From NCBI GenBank assembly GCA_005884005.1, contig VAWI01000021.1, forward strand, positions 1 through 56,036: DNA of 56,036 nt, read 5' to 3'. Every line of letters begins with the position of its first letter. The stretch's first letter is position 1. The notes under the pieces are model-generated. The model ran no database searches, was not told the DNA's origin, and saw nothing but the letters and a program-made list of their open reading frames with translations. This stretch comes from Actinomycetota bacterium (GTDB lineage: Bacteria; Actinomycetota; Thermoleophilia; Gaiellales; Gaiellaceae). This document shows, one piece after another, positions 17,186 through 25,707 of this stretch. The position numbers and the translations under genes are program-made.

Positions 17186-18675
17186 TTGATCTCGAGGAAA
17201 GCGGCCACCTTCGTCAGGTCGCCGTCCGAGCTTCCGTAGGCGACGAAAGACTGCAGCGGCTTTAGATTCTCCTTGACGTCTGGCGGCAACTTGCCGCCGG
17301 CGAGGCCCGCGTAGCTGTAGATCAGCTGCAGGCCGTCGGCGAGGTTCACGTACACGAGCCCGTTCGTCTTGTCCGGCGCTCCGGCGGCGTCGAGCGCGTT
17401 CTTGAAGCCGGAGTCATCGGCGAGCTTGTCGCCGCTCGCACGGTAATCGGCGATCCCGGTTGGGGCCGTTGTGATCATCACGCGGCCGTCGAAGCCCGCC
17501 CAGCGTGCGGTCACCTGCCCGAAGTTGAGCGTCTTCACGTCGACCCCGCCCTGTTTCTCGGCACCGAGTTGCGCGTGCGCGAGCTTCGCGACCCCACTCG
17601 CCAGCCGGTCGATCGTCGTCAGGGCCTGCTCGGTGTTCGGGGCTTCGAGCACGAGTGAGAACTCGGGCAGGCCCGGGCCCCGGCGCACGTAGAGCGCGGT
17701 CTCATGTTCGAACAGCGCGAAGACGTCATCGAGGCGAACCCCCAATTGCCCCTCGATCTGGCTCAGGCCCTGCCTGAACGTGGGGTTCTGCCGCAACTGG
17801 CTCAGCGGGTCGACGCCGCTCCGAGCGTGGAAGCTCACGAACGCGAGCGCGTCGGCCGGTACGCCGGAGATCAGCTTGGAGGCATAGGGCGCGCCCAGCA
17901 GGTCCCCGCCGTTGACGCTCTTGGCGTCGCCCTCGAGTTTGATGCCGTGACCCTGGGCGACCGCGGAGGCGACGAGCCAGTCGAGCTTGTCCAAGCCGAA
18001 CGGAGCCGTTCCACCGGTCGCCGTCGTTTGGGCGGCGCCGCCGTAGAGCGAGCCCACAAGCTGGGAAAGCTGGCGGCCGTTCACGTAGGCCTTGACCAGC
18101 GCGTCGTCCGGAAGCTTGCCGAACGCGTCCTTGAAGTGACTGTCGTCCGAGAGCGGCGAGCCCGAGCCCTTGAGCACGTTGTCGATCATCTGCCGGTTCT
18201 CGGAGACGACGAGCCAGTCGCCGACGACTCGGGTCGCCGAAGGCGGAGGCGAAGCTGCGTCGATCTTGTGCACGAGAGCTATTGCCCGCTCGATCGAGTC
18301 CGGCTTCGTCAGAACCGCGTACGAGACGTCGCGCATCGAGGCGCCGCCGACAAAGGAGACGTCGAGCTCGGGACCGAGCGCGGGTTTCACGTCGCGCTCG
18401 TAGTCGATCTGCTGCGTCGCGAGCCCGCGCTTCAGCTCGGCGAGGAACTTGTCGCGTACGGGAAACTTCTTCACCAGGGCGTCGAGCTGCTGCCACCGGC
18501 TCGAGCTCAGATCGCTGTCGATCGCTACGAAGGCGAGCGCGCCGGAGTCGACGAGCGTGGCCCCGGACTGACCGATGCCGCCTGGCTTGCTCTTCGTCGT
18601 GCCGCCGCAGGCCGTGGCGACGCCGACGGCGATGAAGGCCGCTGCCACGGCGGCGAGCTGTAGGCGCCTGCTCAT
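17182..18675 (-). CDS. DUF3352-type lipoprotein (paralogue 2)
   Basis: The 497-residue protein starts MSRRLQLAAVAAAFIAVGV and has a plausible lipobox at VATAC near residue 23. It shares with its neighbour the early GALAFVAIDSDLSSSRWQQLDAL phrase, a middle PADALAFVSFHARSG and the late GLVYVNLADGLQLIY. The two genes overlap by 4 nt and probably arose by tandem duplication. It is the first gene of the run ending in metK. The upstream region at 18676-18882 holds a strong inverted repeat. Confidence 0.75.
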   Translation of the reverse strand: MSRRLQLAAVAAAFIAVGVATACGGTTKSKPGGIGQSGATLVDSGALAFVAIDSDLSSSRWQQLDALVKKFPVRDKFLAELKRGLATQQIDYERDVKPALGPELDVSFVGGASMRDVSYAVLTKPDSIERAIALVHKIDAASPPPSATRVVGDWLVVSENRQMIDNVLKGSGSPLSDDSHFKDAFGKLPDDALVKAYVNGRQLSQLVGSLYGGAAQTTATGGTAPFGLDKLDWLVASAVAQGHGIKLEGDAKSVNGGDLLGAPYASKLISGVPADALAFVSFHARSGVDPLSQLRQNPTFRQGLSQIEGQLGVRLDDVFALFEHETALYVRRGPGLPEFSLVLEAPNTEQALTTIDRLASGVAKLAHAQLGAEKQGGVDVKTLNFGQVTARWAGFDGRVMITTAPTGIADYRASGDKLADDSGFKNALDAAGAPDKTNGLVYVNLADGLQLIYSYAGLAGGKLPPDVKENLKPLQSFVAYGSSDGDLTKVAAFLEIK

Positions 18676-18882
18676 GCTCTCGCCGGCGCTCTTCCCGCCA
18701 GGCTTACGGCTAAATCGCCCAATGCACGAAAAGTCCCTCAGGACGAGTGCCTCGTCAACCCCAGGGGCTTGCTCAGCGGCAAATCCCCAGGGACTTTGCC
18801 ATCCGGTTCACTCTGTAGCTTTTGCCTCGAAATTCCGATGAATGAAGGGTCTGGACGCTTCGAAGAGATCCAGGAGGCAGCG
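18676..18882. promoter_or_regulatory. Divergent control region with competing stem-loops
   Basis: The gap separates the minus-strand DUF3352-metK run from a plus-strand pair of small genes. AAAGTCCCT (18730-18738) pairs with AGGGACTTT (18789-18797). GACGAG (18742-18747) pairs with CTCGTC (18751-18756). GGCAAA (18778-18783) can alternatively pair with TTTGCC (18795-18800), which excludes the long-range stem. On the minus strand the outer stem ends in GGGACTTTTCG, like a terminator. This is compatible with an attenuator in the leader of the DUF3352-metK transcript, but no ligand-binding motif was recognised. Confidence 0.4.
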
Positions 18883-18996
18883 ATGGACATAGGCGCACCC
18901 GACACCGAGCACGAAATCGAGATCGCACCGCTCGAAGAGCCGGTGCCTTCCCCCGCTCCAGTGGAAGAACCGGTCCAGGAGCCCGTACCGGCGTGA
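18883..18996 (+). CDS. Small acidic proline-rich protein
   Basis: The ATG at 18883 has AGGAGG 5 nt before it, a far better ribosome site than that of the upstream in-frame ATG 18838. The 37-residue product is MDIGAPDTEH followed by a Glu/Pro/Val-rich tail with repeated EEPVP and EPVP. It has no signal or membrane segment. Its stop overlaps the GTG of the next gene as GTGA, implying coupled translation. The function is unknown. Confidence 0.6.
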   Translation: MDIGAPDTEHEIEIAPLEEPVPSPAPVEEPVQEPVPA

Positions 18997-19460
18997 GCTT
19001 CGGCCAGGCATTCACCGAACCGATCGTCGCGTGGCGGCTCTGGCACGTGCGCCGCAACGACGACACCTACCGGCTCGAGTCCTTCACCTGGCATCACGTG
19101 AGCTGGCCCGCGCGGACCCGGTTCGAGGCGCGGTGCTCGACGCACGGCGCCGCGGCGCCTGTCGAAGGGCATGAATGCGGCATCTACGCCTTCAGGACAA
19201 GAGAGCTGGCGGAGGACCTACTCCGTCGCTATACCGGGGTCCGACAACACTACGGGCGGCCCTACCAGGAGCTGCCGCCGTTGCGGCAAGGCTGTCCGAT
19301 CGCCATCGGCCAGGTTTCGCTCTGGGGGCGAGTGTTGGCCCGCGAGAATGGGTTCCGCGCTCAGTACGCGTACCCCTATGAGCTGTTCCTCATCGGCGGC
19401 GAGGACGGTCTCGCGCGCGAGCTTCGACGGCTCTACGCCGTCGACGTCTGGCCGAGCTGA
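18993..19460 (+). CDS. Hypothetical protein, translationally coupled to the small gene before it
   Basis: The 155-residue protein begins MSFGQAFTEPIVAWRLWHV. It is rich in Trp, Tyr and Arg, with a central C-x-x-H-G motif (ARCSTHG) and HECGIYAF, and ends in LYAVDVWPS. Two Cys/His pairs could bind a metal, but no known family is recognised. It has no signal peptide or membrane segment. It overlaps the preceding small gene by 4 nt. Confidence 0.65.
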   Translation: MSFGQAFTEPIVAWRLWHVRRNDDTYRLESFTWHHVSWPARTRFEARCSTHGAAAPVEGHECGIYAFRTRELAEDLLRRYTGVRQHYGRPYQELPPLRQGCPIAIGQVSLWGRVLARENGFRAQYAYPYELFLIGGEDGLARELRRLYAVDVWPS

Positions 19461-19506
19461 AGGCCCGCAGCAAGCTCTAGCTGCCTCGCGGCAACGCTCG
19501 TCCGAC

Positions 19507-19535
19507 TTGACACGGCACGTCCGGGTGCGTTAGTC
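19507..19535 (+). promoter_or_regulatory. Possible promoter of the glycerol island
   Basis: TTGACA at 19507-19512 matches the -35 consensus exactly. The region 16-17 nt downstream (GTTAGT around 19529-19534) is only a weak -10. It lies about 130 nt before the aquaglyceroporin start in the gap 19461-19664, which holds no gene. No glycerol-repressor operator was recognised. Confidence 0.3.
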
Positions 19536-19664
19536 ACACCGCTGCACCGAGCCGCTGGAGAGCCGGCGCTGTCCCCCGCAGAAGTGCGACAAGCGAGAAC
19601 GGCGATCCGCCCGCCTCTCAAGCGGACCTTCTGAAAACCGGAAGCTCGAGAGAGGGAGGTGGAG

Positions 19665-20627
19665 GTGTCGGAGACAGCAACAGAGCCCCAAGGAATGATG
19701 GGGGTCTGGCACATTCGCATGGGCGCCGGCGCGGCCTGGCGCAGGACGGTTTGGGGGGAGTTTCTCTCGGAGTACCTTGGCACGTTCGTCCTGATTTCCT
19801 TCGGCGACGGCGTGGTCGCCATGGCCGTCGCCGCGCTGAATCAGTCGGGTCGTGCCTCGACCGACCACACGATCTTCCTGGCCTCTGGCGACTGGCTGCT
19901 GATCACCTGGGGATGGTGCGTGGCGGTGGTGCTCGGGATCTATGTCGCGGGAGGAATCAGCGGCGCACACATCAACCCGGCGGTCACGATCGCGCTGGCC
20001 GTGAAGCGCGGGTTCCCGTGGGCGAAGGTCCCGCACTACATCTTCGCCCAGGTCGCCGGCGCATTTACCGCCGCGGCGCTCGTCTACCTCAACTACAAGG
20101 ACGCGATCAAGAGCTATGAGCACGTCACGCACGCGGTGCGCGGGCAGTCGAGCTCGATAGCCTCGTACAGCATCTTTGCGACCTTCCCGTCCGGGTACTT
20201 CCACAACCCGGTCGGGCCGTTCATCGACGAGTTGATCGGCACCGCGCTCCTCGTCGGAATCGTTCTCGCCCTGATCGACGAGCGGAACCTGGCACCGAAG
20301 GGGAACCTGGGGCCGTTCCTCATCGGTCTGCTCGTGGCGGGGATCGGGATGTCCTTCGGCGCCAATACGGGTTACGCGATCAATCCGGCCCGCGACTTCG
20401 GCCCGCGGCTCTTCGCCTGGTTCGCCGGCTGGGACGGAGTTGCGCTGCCCGGGAACTACGGCAACGTCAACTGGTACTGGTGGTTGCCAATCGTCGCTCC
20501 AATAGTCGGGGCGGTGATAGGCGCGCTGGCGTATGACTTCTTCATCCACCAAGGGCTGATGGCTCGCGGTGAGCCGCCGTCCCCCGACATCGAGGTCAAG
20601 GGCGAGGCCGTGGAGGACTTGCCGTAG
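19665..20627 (+). CDS. glpF: Aquaglyceroporin (glycerol facilitator)
   Basis: The protein of about 320 residues has six membrane helices and both NPA pore boxes: [12 protein letters not shown] in the first half and [12 protein letters not shown] in the second. The Asp after the second box (NPARD) is the hallmark of glycerol-conducting members. I chose GTG 19665 because GAGGGAGG lies about 5 nt before it; GTG 19659 overlaps that site. It is the first gene of a run continuing into dhaK, dhaL and glpK, so its substrate is probably glycerol and perhaps dihydroxyacetone. Confidence 0.92.
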   Translation: MSETATEPQGMMGVWHIRMGAGAAWRRTVWGEFLSEYLGTFVLISFGDGVVAMAVAALNQSGRASTDHTIFLASGDWLLITWGWCVAVVLGIYVAGGISGAHINPAVTIALAVKRGFPWAKVPHYIFAQVAGAFTAAALVYLNYKDAIKSYEHVTHAVRGQSSSIASYSIFATFPSGYFHNPVGPFIDELIGTALLVGIVLALIDERNLAPKGNLGPFLIGLLVAGIGMSFGANTGYAINPARDFGPRLFAWFAGWDGVALPGNYGNVNWYWWLPIVAPIVGAVIGALAYDFFIHQGLMARGEPPSPDIEVKGEAVEDLP

Positions 20628-20661
20628 CGGAGCAACAGAACTCGACCTGAGCGGAGGAAAC

Positions 20662-21663
20662 GTGAAGAAGCTGATCAACAAGCCGGAGGACGTCGTCACC
20701 GAGGCCCTGCACGGCATCGCCGCGGCCCATGCGGACCTCTTACGCGTCCAGTTCAACCCGAACGTGATCGTCCGCGCCGATGCCCCGGTGCAAGGCAAGG
20801 TGGGGCTCGTCTCGGGCGGGGGCTCGGGCCACGAGCCGATGCACGGCGGCTTCGTCGGACCAGGGATGCTCGACGCAGCCTGCCCCGGCGAGGTGTTCAC
20901 GTCTCCGACCCCGGACCAGATGCTCGACGCGACGAAGGCCGTGAACGGCGGCGCCGGAGTGCTTCACATCGTCAAGAACTACACGGGTGACGTGATGAAC
21001 TTCGAGATGGCGGCCGAGCTCGCTGGCGGCGAGAGCATCGAGGTCGAGGCCGTCGTGATCGACGACGACGTCGCAGTGCAGGACAGCCTCTACACCGCAG
21101 GGAGGCGCGGCGTCGGCACCACGGTGCTGGCGGAGAAGATCTGCGGAGCGGCGGCCGAAGAAGGGCGCAACTTGTCCGAAGTGGCCGAGCTGTGCCGAAA
21201 GGTGAACGCCAACGGTCGAAGCATGGGCATGGCGTTGACCTCGTGCATCGTCCCGGCGGCCGGGAAGCCGACCTTCGAGCTCGGCGACGACGAGATGGAG
21301 ATCGGGATCGGCATCCACGGCGAGCCCGGTCGCGAGCGGATGAAGCTCGCGCCCGCGGCCGAGATCGTCGACCGGCTCGCGGGCCCGATCGTCGAGGACC
21401 TGCCATTTGAGCAGGGCGACGAGGTGCTCGCGTTCGTCAACGGCATGGGCGGCACGCCGCTGATCGAGCTCTACGTCGTCTACAACGACCTGAGCAGGTT
21501 CCTCGGCGAGCGTGGGATCTCGATCACGCGCAACCTGATTGGTCCCTACATCACGTCGCTGGAGATGGCGGGCTGCTCGATCACGCTGCTGAAGATGGAC
21601 GACGAGCTGACTCGTCTCTGGGACGCGCCGGTCAAGACCGCCGGTCTCAGATGGGCGGCATAG
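20662..21663 (+). CDS. dhaK: Dihydroxyacetone kinase subunit DhaK
   Basis: The 333-residue protein has the substrate-binding segments [15 protein letters not shown] near residue 55 and GIGIHGEPG, whose histidine forms the covalent hemiaminal bond with dihydroxyacetone. Length matches the PTS-type DhaK and it lacks the fused ATP-binding domain of the ATP-dependent enzymes. It starts GTG with GGAGG 5 nt upstream, 34 nt after glpF. DhaL follows immediately and a DhaM-HPr-EI protein lies 6.5 kb downstream. Confidence 0.95.
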   Translation: MKKLINKPEDVVTEALHGIAAAHADLLRVQFNPNVIVRADAPVQGKVGLVSGGGSGHEPMHGGFVGPGMLDAACPGEVFTSPTPDQMLDATKAVNGGAGVLHIVKNYTGDVMNFEMAAELAGGESIEVEAVVIDDDVAVQDSLYTAGRRGVGTTVLAEKICGAAAEEGRNLSEVAELCRKVNANGRSMGMALTSCIVPAAGKPTFELGDDEMEIGIGIHGEPGRERMKLAPAAEIVDRLAGPIVEDLPFEQGDEVLAFVNGMGGTPLIELYVVYNDLSRFLGERGISITRNLIGPYITSLEMAGCSITLLKMDDELTRLWDAPVKTAGLRWAA

Positions 21664-21670
21664 GCAAAGG

Positions 21671-22360
21671 ATGGTCGACGTGGCCGAGAGCGAGAAGGCG
21701 TCAGAGCGCATGAGCCTCGGCTACGACGACGTCCTGCGCTGGATCCGGGCATTCGCGGCAGAGGTCGAGACGAACAAGGAGCAGCTGACACAGCTCGACG
21801 CCGCGGTCGGAGACGGCGACCATGGGATCAACATGCAGCGAGGGATGTCGGCCGTCCTCGGAAAGGTCGACGCAACTGGTGAGGAACAGGACATCGGCGC
21901 CCTGCTCAAGACCGTTGGCATGACACTCGTGTCGACGGTCGGGGGCGCCGGCGGTCCCCTCTACGGAACGCTGTTCATGCAGATGGGAACAACCGTTTCC
22001 GGCAAGGCAGAGCTCGGCCCGGACGACTGGGCCGCCGCGCTCGAGGCGGCTGTTGCCGGCGTCCAGGCTCGCGGCAAGGCGGAGCCTGGAGACAAGACAA
22101 TGATCGACGCCCTGATTCCAGGCCGTGACGCCCTCAAGGCAGCACTCGCCGAGGGTGCGACCTTCGAGGACGCCCTCAGACAGTCGGCCGAAGCTGCGGA
22201 ACAGGGCATGCGGGACACGGTTCCGCTGGTTGCAAGGAAGGGCCGCGCGAGCTACCTCGGCGAGCGAAGCGCGGGGCACCAGGATCCAGGAGCCACTTCA
22301 TCTCACCTGCTTCTCGAAGCCGCGGCCGAGACCTGGGGCCGGCCCGAGCAGGCGGGGTGA
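21671..22360 (+). CDS. dhaL: Dihydroxyacetone kinase ADP-binding subunit DhaL
   Basis: The 229-residue protein is a DhaL with the Mg-ADP motif AVGDGDHGINMQRGM, STVGGAGGPLYG for phosphate binding, and PGDKTMIDAL near the end of the fold. In PTS-type systems its bound ADP is rephosphorylated by DhaM and acts as the phosphate donor to dihydroxyacetone on DhaK. The C-terminal 20 residues are longer than in E. coli. It starts 8 nt after dhaK. Confidence 0.95.
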   Translation: MVDVAESEKASERMSLGYDDVLRWIRAFAAEVETNKEQLTQLDAAVGDGDHGINMQRGMSAVLGKVDATGEEQDIGALLKTVGMTLVSTVGGAGGPLYGTLFMQMGTTVSGKAELGPDDWAAALEAAVAGVQARGKAEPGDKTMIDALIPGRDALKAALAEGATFEDALRQSAEAAEQGMRDTVPLVARKGRASYLGERSAGHQDPGATSSHLLLEAAAETWGRPEQAG

Positions 22361-22403
22361 TCATCGGAGCGCACAAGGCGCTCGCTTGCGACGCCGACCG
22401 AGA

Positions 22404-22430
22404 GGACGTCCGGGCTTGGCCCGGACGTCC
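22404..22430 (+). terminator. 12-bp perfect hairpin between dhaL and glpK
   Basis: GGACGTCCGGGC pairs perfectly with GCCCGGACGTCC around a 3-nt TTG loop, 44 nt after the dhaL stop and 65 nt before glpK. No T-tract follows, so it may be an mRNA-stabilising or processing hairpin rather than a true terminator. Confidence 0.55.
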
Positions 22431-22494
22431 GTCTGATCCCGAGGTGGGAAGCCACATCCGGTCGCGCTCTCTGACAGGACTGTAAGGAGGACGA

Positions 22495-23985
22495 ATGGCT
22501 CAATACGCAGCAGCAGTAGACCAGGGCACAACCAGCACCCGCTTCATGGTCTTCGACCACGGCGGGCAGGTCGTCTCGGTCGACCAGAAGGAGCACGAGC
22601 AGATCTACCCCAAGCCGGGCTGGGTCGAGCATGACCCGATGGAGATCTGGCAGCGGACGCAGGAGGTCATTCGCGCGGGGCTCGACAAGGTCACGGTGTC
22701 GGACATCGCCGCCGTCGGGGTGACCAACCAGCGTGAGACGACAGTGGTCTGGGACCGCACGAACGGGCGGCCCGTCTACAACGCGATCGTCTGGCAGGAC
22801 ACCCGTACCGACCAGATCTGCAACGAGCTGAGCGCGGACGGCGGCCAGGACCGTTTCCGGGCGAAGACAGGGCTCCCGATCGCCACGTACTTCTCGGGCC
22901 CCAAGATCAAGTGGATCCTGGAGAACGTCGACGGCATTCGGGACAAGGCCGAGAGCGGCGACGTGATCTTCGGCAACATCGACAGCTTCGTCATCTGGCA
23001 GCTCACCGGCGGTCCGGACGGCGGCGTCCACGTCACTGACGTGACCAACGCGAGCCGCACGATGATGATGAGCCTCGAGACACTCGACTGGGACGACGAG
23101 ATCCTCGGCATCCTCAACGTCCCTCGCGCGATGCTGCCCGAGATCCGGGCCTCGAGCGAGGTCTACGGCGAGGCCAAGGGCGACCTTTCGGGCATCTCCG
23201 TCGCGGGCGACCTCGGCGACCAGCAGGCGGCGCTCTTCGGTCAGACCTGCTTCTCGGTCGGCGAGGCGAAGAACACCTACGGGACGGGGAACTTCCTGCT
23301 CCTCAACACGGGCAACGAGATCGTGCAGTCGAAGAGCGGGCTGCTGACGACGCTCGCGTACAAGATCGGCGATCAGCCGGCCGTGTACTGCCTCGAAGGG
23401 GCGATCGCGATCACCGGCGCTCTCGTCCAGTGGCTCCGGGACAACATCGGCCTGATCTCGAGCGCACCGGAGATCGAGACCCTGGCGAAGACGGTCGACG
23501 ACAACGGCGGCGTCTACTTCGTGCCGGCGTTCTCAGGCCTCTTCGCCCCATACTGGAAGGGCAATGCCCGCGGCGTCATCGCCGGGCTCACCCGCTACGT
23601 CAACAAGGGCCATATCGCCCGGGCGACCCTCGAGGCGACCGCCTGGCAAACCAAAGAGGTCGTGGAGGCGATGAACACGGACTCGGGCGTCGACCTCACC
23701 TCGTTGAAGGTGGACGGCGGCATGGTCCAGAACGAGCTGCTGATGCAGTTCCAGGCCGACGTGCTCGATGTGCCGGTGATCCGGCCGACGGTCGCCGAGA
23801 CCACCTCGCTCGGCGCCGCCTACGCTGCCGGCCTCGCGGTCGGCTTCTGGTCGGAGGTCGAGGACCTGCGCGCCAACTGGGGCAAGGACAAAGAGTGGCA
23901 GCCCCAGATGGACCCGCAGGAGCGCGACAAGGAGTACGCGCTCTGGAAGAAGGCCGTCACGCGGACCTTCGACTGGATCGACTAG
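22495..23985 (+). CDS. glpK: Glycerol kinase
   Basis: The 496-residue protein is a FGGY-family kinase, opening with the ATP-binding [15 protein letters not shown]. It contains the glycerol-binding [12 protein letters not shown] and [15 protein letters not shown], and the late [16 protein letters not shown]. It phosphorylates glycerol to sn-glycerol-3-phosphate. An AAGGAGG ribosome site precedes the ATG. With DhaK upstream and GlpABC downstream, the island offers two phosphorylation routes. Confidence 0.97.
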   Translation: MAQYAAAVDQGTTSTRFMVFDHGGQVVSVDQKEHEQIYPKPGWVEHDPMEIWQRTQEVIRAGLDKVTVSDIAAVGVTNQRETTVVWDRTNGRPVYNAIVWQDTRTDQICNELSADGGQDRFRAKTGLPIATYFSGPKIKWILENVDGIRDKAESGDVIFGNIDSFVIWQLTGGPDGGVHVTDVTNASRTMMMSLETLDWDDEILGILNVPRAMLPEIRASSEVYGEAKGDLSGISVAGDLGDQQAALFGQTCFSVGEAKNTYGTGNFLLLNTGNEIVQSKSGLLTTLAYKIGDQPAVYCLEGAIAITGALVQWLRDNIGLISSAPEIETLAKTVDDNGGVYFVPAFSGLFAPYWKGNARGVIAGLTRYVNKGHIARATLEATAWQTKEVVEAMNTDSGVDLTSLKVDGGMVQNELLMQFQADVLDVPVIRPTVAETTSLGAAYAAGLAVGFWSEVEDLRANWGKDKEWQPQMDPQERDKEYALWKKAVTRTFDWID

Positions 23986-23999
23986 CAGGCAATCCCCTG

Positions 24000-24033
24000 A
24001 AGGCCCGGCGTCCCGAAGCGGGCGCCGGGCCTT
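24000..24033 (+). terminator. Terminator hairpin after glpK
   Basis: AAGGCCCGGCG pairs perfectly over 11 bp with CGCCGGGCCTT, starting 15 nt after the glpK stop. The stem is GC-rich and ends in TT only. Position and strength support a terminator or mRNA 3'-end hairpin. Confidence 0.7.
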
Positions 24034-24042
24034 GGCTATCCG

Positions 24043-24131
24043 AGGGACTGTCCCCGAAAGGGGGCTGTCCCTAAAAACGCGCCGGAGCCCAACCCGCTTT
24101 AGGGACAGTCCCCGTGCCGGGGACAGTCCCT
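24043..24131. repeat. Double GGGACAGTCCC palindrome between glpK and glpA
   Basis: Two stem-loops lie in tandem: 24043-24055 with 24060-24072 (GAAA loop, one mismatch and one G-U on the plus strand) and 24101-24114 with 24118-24131 (TGC loop, one mismatch). Both carry AGGGAC.GTCCCC arms. They sit in the 174-nt gap before glpA and, with the preceding hairpin, probably separate the glpK and glpABC transcripts. Confidence 0.7.
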
Positions 24132-24159
24132 GGCCGCTGCGATACTGCGGCCGGTAGCA

Positions 24160-25707
24160 GTGCCCACGCTCGAAACGGAAGTCCTCGTCGTCGGCGGCGG
24201 CTCCACCGGGGCCGGCGTCGCGCGCGACGCGGCCATGCGCGGCTTCGCGACCATCCTGGTCGAGCGCGGCGACCTGGCGACCGGGACGACCGGTCGCTTT
24301 CACGGGCTCCTGCACTCCGGCGGGCGCTATGCGGTCAAAGACCCGGTCGCGGCGCGCGAGTGCGTGGTCGAGAACCCGATCTTGCGGCGGACCGCTGCGG
24401 ACTGCATCGAGGACACCGGCGGCCTGTTCGTCTCGACGCGGTGGGACGACCCCGGCTTCGGAGACGACTTCCTGCGGGGCTGCCAGGCGACGGGTATCCC
24501 CGTCGAAGAGGTCCCGGTTGCCGAGGTCCTGCGCCGGGAACCCCGCCTAGACCAGGGCATCACACGCGCCTTCGCCGTCCCGGACGCCAACCTCGATCCC
24601 TGGAAGCTCGTCTCGGCCTGTACCCGGTCGGCCACGGAGTACGGAGCGCGGATCCTTCCCTACCACCGCGTGCTCGGCCTGGAGGTCAGCGACGACAAAG
24701 TGGTCGGGGCACGCGTCCACAACGAGGTGGCCGGAGACGAGCTCGAGATCCGCGCCGAGCTCGTCATCAACGCGGCCGGCGCCTGGGCGGGACAGATCGC
24801 GAACCTCGCCGGGTGCGTGGTGACCGTGCTGCCCGGCAAGGGGATCATGATCGCGATGAACCACCGGCTGGTGAACACGGTGATCAATCGCTGCAAGCCG
24901 CCAAGCGACGGCGACATCATCGTCCCGATCCGGACCGTCTCGGTGATCGGGACGACGGACGTCCGGGTCGCCGACCCGGACGAGCTCGAGGTGACGCCGG
25001 GCGAAATCGACGAAATGCTCGACGAGGGCGAGAAGCTCGTTCCCGGCTTCCGAGAGGCTCGCGCGCTGCGGGTCTGGGCAGGCGCGCGCCCGCTCTACAC
25101 GCCCGACGATGTAACCGACACCCGTGATGTGAGCCGCACCCACACGGTGCTCGACCATGCGAAGCGCGATGGCGTCGAGGGCTTCATCACGATCACCGGC
25201 GGCAAGACGACGACCTTTCGGCTGATGGCAGAGCACGCCGTCGACACTGCCTGCGAGAAGCTCGGCGTCAATCGTCGGTGCCGAACGCACGAGGAGCCGT
25301 TGCCGGGCTCCGAGGAGGAGCGCTTCTACTGGCTTGGCGCGCGCGTTCGGGCTCAGGAGCCGGTTCCGAACTCGGAGGAGATCATCTGCGAGTGCGAGCT
25401 GATCACGCGAAGGCAGCTGACGGAGGCGATCGCTCGCGGCCGCCCCGCCGGTCTCGACGACGTTCGGCGCAGGGTCCGGCTCGCCATGGGCCCGTGCCAG
25501 GGCGGCTTCTGCATCTACAGAGCGACCGGCATTCTCCACGAGTTCGAGCACCTCGACCACCAGGCCGCGAACTCCGCGCTCCTCGACTTTCTCCAGGAGC
25601 GGTGGAAGGGCGTCCAGCCGATCCTCCACGGCGACCAGCTCCGCCAGGCCCGCCTCGACGATTGGATCTTCCAAGGTCTGCTCGCGGTCGAGCATCTGCC
25701 CGAATGA
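24160..25707 (+). CDS. glpA: Anaerobic-type glycerol-3-phosphate dehydrogenase, subunit A
   Basis: The 515-residue protein begins with the FAD-binding VLVVGGGSTGAGVARDAAMRG and continues as a DAO-fold G3P dehydrogenase (TGRFHGLLHSGGRYAVKD). A C-terminal BFD-like [2Fe-2S] domain has CECE and GPCQGGFC cysteines, as in GlpA. It oxidises glycerol-3-phosphate to dihydroxyacetone phosphate and passes electrons to GlpB/GlpC and quinone. It starts GTG; glpB overlaps its stop as ATGA. Confidence 0.95.
   Translation: MPTLETEVLVVGGGSTGAGVARDAAMRGFATILVERGDLATGTTGRFHGLLHSGGRYAVKDPVAARECVVENPILRRTAADCIEDTGGLFVSTRWDDPGFGDDFLRGCQATGIPVEEVPVAEVLRREPRLDQGITRAFAVPDANLDPWKLVSACTRSATEYGARILPYHRVLGLEVSDDKVVGARVHNEVAGDELEIRAELVINAAGAWAGQIANLAGCVVTVLPGKGIMIAMNHRLVNTVINRCKPPSDGDIIVPIRTVSVIGTTDVRVADPDELEVTPGEIDEMLDEGEKLVPGFREARALRVWAGARPLYTPDDVTDTRDVSRTHTVLDHAKRDGVEGFITITGGKTTTFRLMAEHAVDTACEKLGVNRRCRTHEEPLPGSEEERFYWLGARVRAQEPVPNSEEIICECELITRRQLTEAIARGRPAGLDDVRRRVRLAMGPCQGGFCIYRATGILHEFEHLDHQAANSALLDFLQERWKGVQPILHGDQLRQARLDDWIFQGLLAVEHLPE

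Noticed and set aside
19530-20900. 456-codon minus-strand frame over glpF
   Set aside because: It is a shadow of glpF and its leader; composition is not protein-like.
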